Assembly: GCA_031276415.1 (NCBI GenBank)
Contig: JAISNF010000234.1
Coordinates: 1-8,499, forward strand
Reading direction: 5' to 3'
Length of the DNA: 8,499 bases
Source: Planctomycetaceae bacterium
GTDB lineage: Bacteria; Planctomycetota; Planctomycetia; Pirellulales; Thermoguttaceae
In this document: piece after piece, positions 6,278 through 8,499 of the stretch
How the letters are laid out: every line of letters starts with the position of its first letter
How positions within the stretch are numbered: position 1 is the stretch's first letter
Translations under genes and position numbers: made by a program
The notes under the pieces: generated by a model
What the model saw: only the letters and a program-made list of their open reading frames with translations
What the model was told of the DNA's origin: nothing
The model's database searches: none

Positions 6278-6339
6278 TATTCAATCGTTTGAACAGTTCA
6301 AGTCAATGAGTACATTGACCAACCTTTCGGCGAAAGGTT
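6274..6339. repeat. Four consecutive perfect palindromes directly after the 21-bp array
   Basis: In order: CGATT/AATCG around a four-base loop (6274-6287), TTGAAC/GTTCAA around one base (6289-6301), GTCAATG/CATTGAC around a four-base loop (6302-6319), and AACCTTTCGGCGAAAGGTT (6321-6339), a 19-base palindrome with one central base. All are perfect and nearly contiguous, yet they differ in sequence from each other and from the array units. Confidence 0.85.
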
Positions 6340-6443
6340 GCCTACCGTCCGATGTTAATTGCCTACCGTCCGATGCTAATTGCCTGCCGCCCGATGTTAA
6401 TTGCCTACCGCTTAATACTGTTTGCTTGCCGCTTGATGTTACT
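6339..6443. repeat. Five tandem 21-bp non-palindromic units
   Basis: Units start at 6339, 6360, 6381, 6402 and 6423. The first three are nearly identical (consensus TGCCTACCGTCCGATGTTAA plus T) and the last two diverge in their second half. The array ends 14 bases from the protease stop codon. Its first unit, with the preceding GGT, recreates the 11-mer also found upstream of recG. Read on the plus strand the units encode Cys-Leu-Pro heptapeptides in a frame open from 6072 to 6449. That frame has only a TTG start and no ribosome binding site, so I do not call it a gene. Confidence 0.85.
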
Positions 6444-6457
6444 GAATAATTACAAAA

Positions 6458-8002
6458 CTATTTCAATGGAATTTCTGTGAAATACAATTGTCCGTCACGG
6501 AATAGTTCAATTTCTATCGTTCCTTTGGATGTTTTGAAGGTTTGCCAATATTTGGCGACATATCGGACATCGTTTTGTGAAGTGATGGCGTATTCGTGGA
6601 TGGCGATAATAACATCGCCCGGAATGATATTTGTTTTTGCCATGAGACTTCCTTCGCGTACCGCCTTCACAACAACCCCGCCATGAGGACGATCCGCTAA
6701 ATATTTGGCAAATGTTCGTTTATATTCTTCGAAAAGCATGGGCGTATAGCGGAATCCTAATGTATTCCAAACAACATCGTCAGGATTTGATTTTACTTGT
6801 GTTGCCGTTTTGGGCGCAAAACCGGCACTGGAAGATTTGGGAGAACTGCTGTTTCGGGAACGGGACGCACTCTGAACAAATTTATCTTCTTGCGGTGTTC
6901 CCATACAAACCGCCAGGTCAAGTGTTTTCGTGTTTCGCAAGATCGAAAACGCAACCTCATCACGCGATTTGAGATCAATCAACGCACGCGAAAAGTCAAG
7001 TTTATTTGAAATCGGGTATTGACCGATTCCTTTAATAATATCGCCTTTTTCAATTCCGGCTTCGGCGGCGGGACTATTATTTTCTACCGATTCAACCACG
7101 ACCTTAAAACGGTTTCCGTGCGGAGCCGAGGAGGAATCGTCCTCGTTATCTTCCTGATAAACGTTAAGCCCCAGCGAAATGGATTGTTCGGCGATTTCTT
7201 TTAGCAATTTTGCCGCAACATCAATAACCTGATCAATCGGAATTGCAAACGCAATTCCTGTTGCTCCTTGCCGGATTGCGGCGTTAATTCCGATCATTTC
7301 GCCGTCAATATTGATTAACGGACCGCCGGAATTACCCGGATTGATTTCGGTGTTAGTTTGAATAGCGACGCGGTAAACCAAAGAGTCATTCACGTCCACT
7401 TCCCGATCAATTCCGCTGATTCTGCCGTCTGTGAGTGAAAAAGCGTAGCCGTAAGGATTCCCGATGGCGATACAACTTTCGCCCGGAATTAAATCATACG
7501 AGCGACCCAAAGTAATTGTTTTAAGCGGTTTACGGGTATTTATTTTAATGATTGCCAGATCGGTTTCCGTGTCTCTGGCAATAAGATTAGCGGTAAAAAC
7601 ATTGCGGTCAAACGTGGTTACCTGAATTTTGCGGATACCTTCGACGACATGAAAGTTGGTAACAATATAACCCCGCTCATCGATAATAATTCCGGTTCCC
7701 ATGCCGTTGTAAGATTTGCCGGAATCTTTTGAAGAATTATTCAATTCATCGACTTTATCCCCTTGAATACAGACAACCGCTTCACAATTCTGTTCATAAG
7801 CCTTTGTTGCCCAATTGCTCCGCGATTCGGATGCGTAAACCGGTATAAAATCGGTTAAAACCGGAATTGCCCCGTATGCAACCAAAGAAACGACAACAAG
7901 GATGCCAATAATTTTTTTGAAGGGAATTACTCCGGCTGATCTATTATGAGACATCGTAACGGCAGACTGATTGTTAATTTCGGAATAATCGATACAAACC
8001 AT
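6458..8002 (-). CDS. HtrA/DegP-family serine endoprotease with N-terminal membrane anchor and two PDZ-like domains
   Basis: HtrA proteases degrade misfolded envelope proteins in the periplasm. From the ATG at 8000-8002 the protein has 514 residues. A hydrophobic segment at about 31-49, after a basic stretch, is an uncleaved anchor or signal peptide. The trypsin-like domain spans about 75-275. Its triad is visible: His118 in TNFHVVEG, Asp148 in DTETDLAIIK and Ser225 in NPGNSGGP. PDZ1 is about 295-360, followed by a Ser-rich linker (about 378-400) and a divergent PDZ2 (about 412-510). PDZ2 carries about 25 extra residues (LFEEYKRTFAKYLADRP and neighbours) between its first strand and the 'GGVVVKAV' strand. 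The Met at residue 17 is an alternative start; neither start has a Shine-Dalgarno. The secreted-protein gene lies downstream on the same strand, past a 440-base repeat-filled gap. A DegS-like sensor role or DegP-like bulk protease role cannot be separated from sequence alone. Confidence 0.95.
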   Translation of the reverse strand: MVCIDYSEINNQSAVTMSHNRSAGVIPFKKIIGILVVVSLVAYGAIPVLTDFIPVYASESRSNWATKAYEQNCEAVVCIQGDKVDELNNSSKDSGKSYNGMGTGIIIDERGYIVTNFHVVEGIRKIQVTTFDRNVFTANLIARDTETDLAIIKINTRKPLKTITLGRSYDLIPGESCIAIGNPYGYAFSLTDGRISGIDREVDVNDSLVYRVAIQTNTEINPGNSGGPLINIDGEMIGINAAIRQGATGIAFAIPIDQVIDVAAKLLKEIAEQSISLGLNVYQEDNEDDSSSAPHGNRFKVVVESVENNSPAAEAGIEKGDIIKGIGQYPISNKLDFSRALIDLKSRDEVAFSILRNTKTLDLAVCMGTPQEDKFVQSASRSRNSSSPKSSSAGFAPKTATQVKSNPDDVVWNTLGFRYTPMLFEEYKRTFAKYLADRPHGGVVVKAVREGSLMAKTNIIPGDVIIAIHEYAITSQNDVRYVAKYWQTFKTSKGTIEIELFRDGQLYFTEIPLK

Positions 8003-8136
8003 ACAAGCGTCGTTTTTTGACCTGAAACACGCTTACTTCCAATTTTCGGCGTTCCCAATGTATTGCTTGAAAGGGACTGGTTCTACCAGAATAATCAGAA
8101 AATTCTGCCTATTTTAACGTCATGCAGAATTTGCCG

Positions 8137-8142
8137 ATTATA
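8137..8142 (-). promoter_or_regulatory. Possible -10 element upstream of the protease gene
   Basis: The minus strand has a perfect TATAAT here, 135 bases before the protease ATG. No good -35 hexamer lies at 16-18 bases. The inverted repeat at 8150-8176 falls exactly where a -35 and an upstream operator would be. The site could be an activator-dependent promoter or chance in AT-rich DNA. Confidence 0.3.
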
Positions 8143-8149
8143 CCTTGCC

Positions 8150-8176
8150 GTTTGCAACACCTATTGAATTGCAAAC
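8150..8176. repeat. 8-bp inverted repeat upstream of the protease gene
   Basis: GTTTGCAA (8150-8157) and TTGCAAAC (8169-8176) are exact inverse copies separated by 11 bases. Their centres are 19 bases apart, a spacing typical of dimeric regulator binding sites. It lies just upstream of the possible -10 on the minus strand. It could equally be a weak hairpin. Confidence 0.4.
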
Positions 8177-8192
8177 CGCAAAAATATCTAAA

Positions 8193-8300
8193 GGTAACTT
8201 CTAATAACCGCCCTTTTATTTAAGCACAGATTATTTAACCACAGATTATTTAAGGACAAATTATTTAACCACAGAGGACACAGAGTTCACAGAGAGGAAA
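8193..8300. repeat. Second copy (one arm) of the 'ACCACAGAG' element, with 15-bp tandem expansion
   Basis: 8193-8228 is an exact inverted copy of 3318-3353 (36 bases), and the similarity continues with ACCACAGAG and ACACAGAG motifs to about 8300. Unlike the first copy it contains three 15-bp units (8225-8239, 8240-8254, 8255-8269) related to CACAGATTATTTAAC. The opposite arm is not seen, so this is a half element. It lies about 190 bases upstream of the protease start. Confidence 0.75.
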
Positions 8301-8349
8301 GAATTTACATTTATTCAGTAACGTCTCGGTTTAGTAGAAATTTCGTAAT

Positions 8350-8380
8350 ATTTCCTAAGTCCTGCAGGGACTAAGGAAAT
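8350..8380. repeat. Near-perfect 13-bp inverted repeat centred on CCTGCAGG
   Basis: ATTTCCTAAGTCC (8350-8362) and GGACTAAGGAAAT (8368-8380) pair at 12 of 13 positions around a five-base loop. The 11-mer TTTCCTAAGTC also occurs at 301-311 in the prepilin leader, suggesting a dispersed family. No gene is seen nearby to which it would act as terminator. Confidence 0.6.
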
Positions 8381-8383
8381 TTG

Positions 8384-8490
8384 ATAGTTGAGAGTGGAAA
8401 GTGGAGAGTTTCGCAATGCGGAATTACAAACATTTTGGTAATAATTCCGCTTGCGGCACTATTCACTATCAACTATACACTCTCAACTAT
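8384..8490. repeat. Nested palindromic element, about 107 bp
   Basis: The outer arms ATAGTTGAGAGTG (8384-8396) and CACTCTCAACTAT (8478-8490) are exact inverse copies. Inside them lies a 14-bp stem with one bulged base: CGCAA plus GCGGAATTA (8412-8426) against TAATTCCGC plus TTGCG (8442-8455). Both arms also carry partial extra copies of the outer motif (GTGGAGAG near 8401, CACTATCAACTAT near 8464). No coding frame is present. It looks like a mobile or REP-like palindromic unit. Confidence 0.7.
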
Positions 8491-8499
8491 TAATTCACC

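Noticed and set aside
6083..6292. Small protein from the ATG at 6101 on the plus strand (Thr-Phe-Arg-Gly-Phe-Ser-Lys heptapeptides)
   Set aside because: It has no ribosome binding site and is one of three frames open across the same 21-bp repeats. It is better explained by the array.
6131..6443. CRISPR array
   Set aside because: Units are 21 bp and directly contiguous with no unique spacers, and no cas gene is present.

Overview
The window is a low-to-moderate GC bacterial chromosome segment. It carries four genes, all on the minus strand, separated by unusually long and repeat-rich intergenic stretches. From right to left in transcription order they are: a membrane-anchored HtrA/DegP-type serine protease with two PDZ-like domains (6458-8002), a large secreted protein of unknown function (3382-5970), the DNA helicase RecG (663-2753), and the first 16 codons of a type IV prepilin-like gene (1-50). 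The prepilin N-terminus, the big secreted orphan protein, the weak or absent ribosome binding sites on most genes and the 'ACCACAGAG' and 'ATCTGCGG' dispersed repeats suggest a Planctomycetota-like or other PVC-group bacterium. That assignment is inference, not proof.

Region by region: 1-63 is the prepilin start with a good Shine-Dalgarno. Bases 64-487 form a non-coding stretch full of hairpins, preceded by a consensus sigma70-type promoter (494-521) that points towards the prepilin. This implies a leader of about 437 nt or a separate structured RNA. Bases 522-662 hold a short dispersed-repeat fragment. recG fills 663-2753. Bases 2754-3381 hold a small palindrome, AT-rich DNA and a 206-bp inverted-repeat element (3150-3355). 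The secreted protein fills 3382-5970 and has several in-frame DNA repeats. Bases 6016-6457 hold the strangest part of the window: seven 21-bp palindromic tandem units, four further perfect hairpins in a row, then five unrelated 21-bp units. All of it is readable as one open frame of heptapeptides. The protease follows, and 8003-8499 holds a second copy of the inverted-repeat element plus two long palindromes.

Functionally the set looks like ordinary housekeeping and envelope genes (DNA repair, periplasmic protein quality control, an envelope protein, a pilin). I see no defence locus, integrase, transposase, CRISPR array, tRNA or rRNA. The most interesting signals are non-coding: the 21-bp palindrome array between the protease and the secreted-protein gene, and the structured leader of the prepilin gene.
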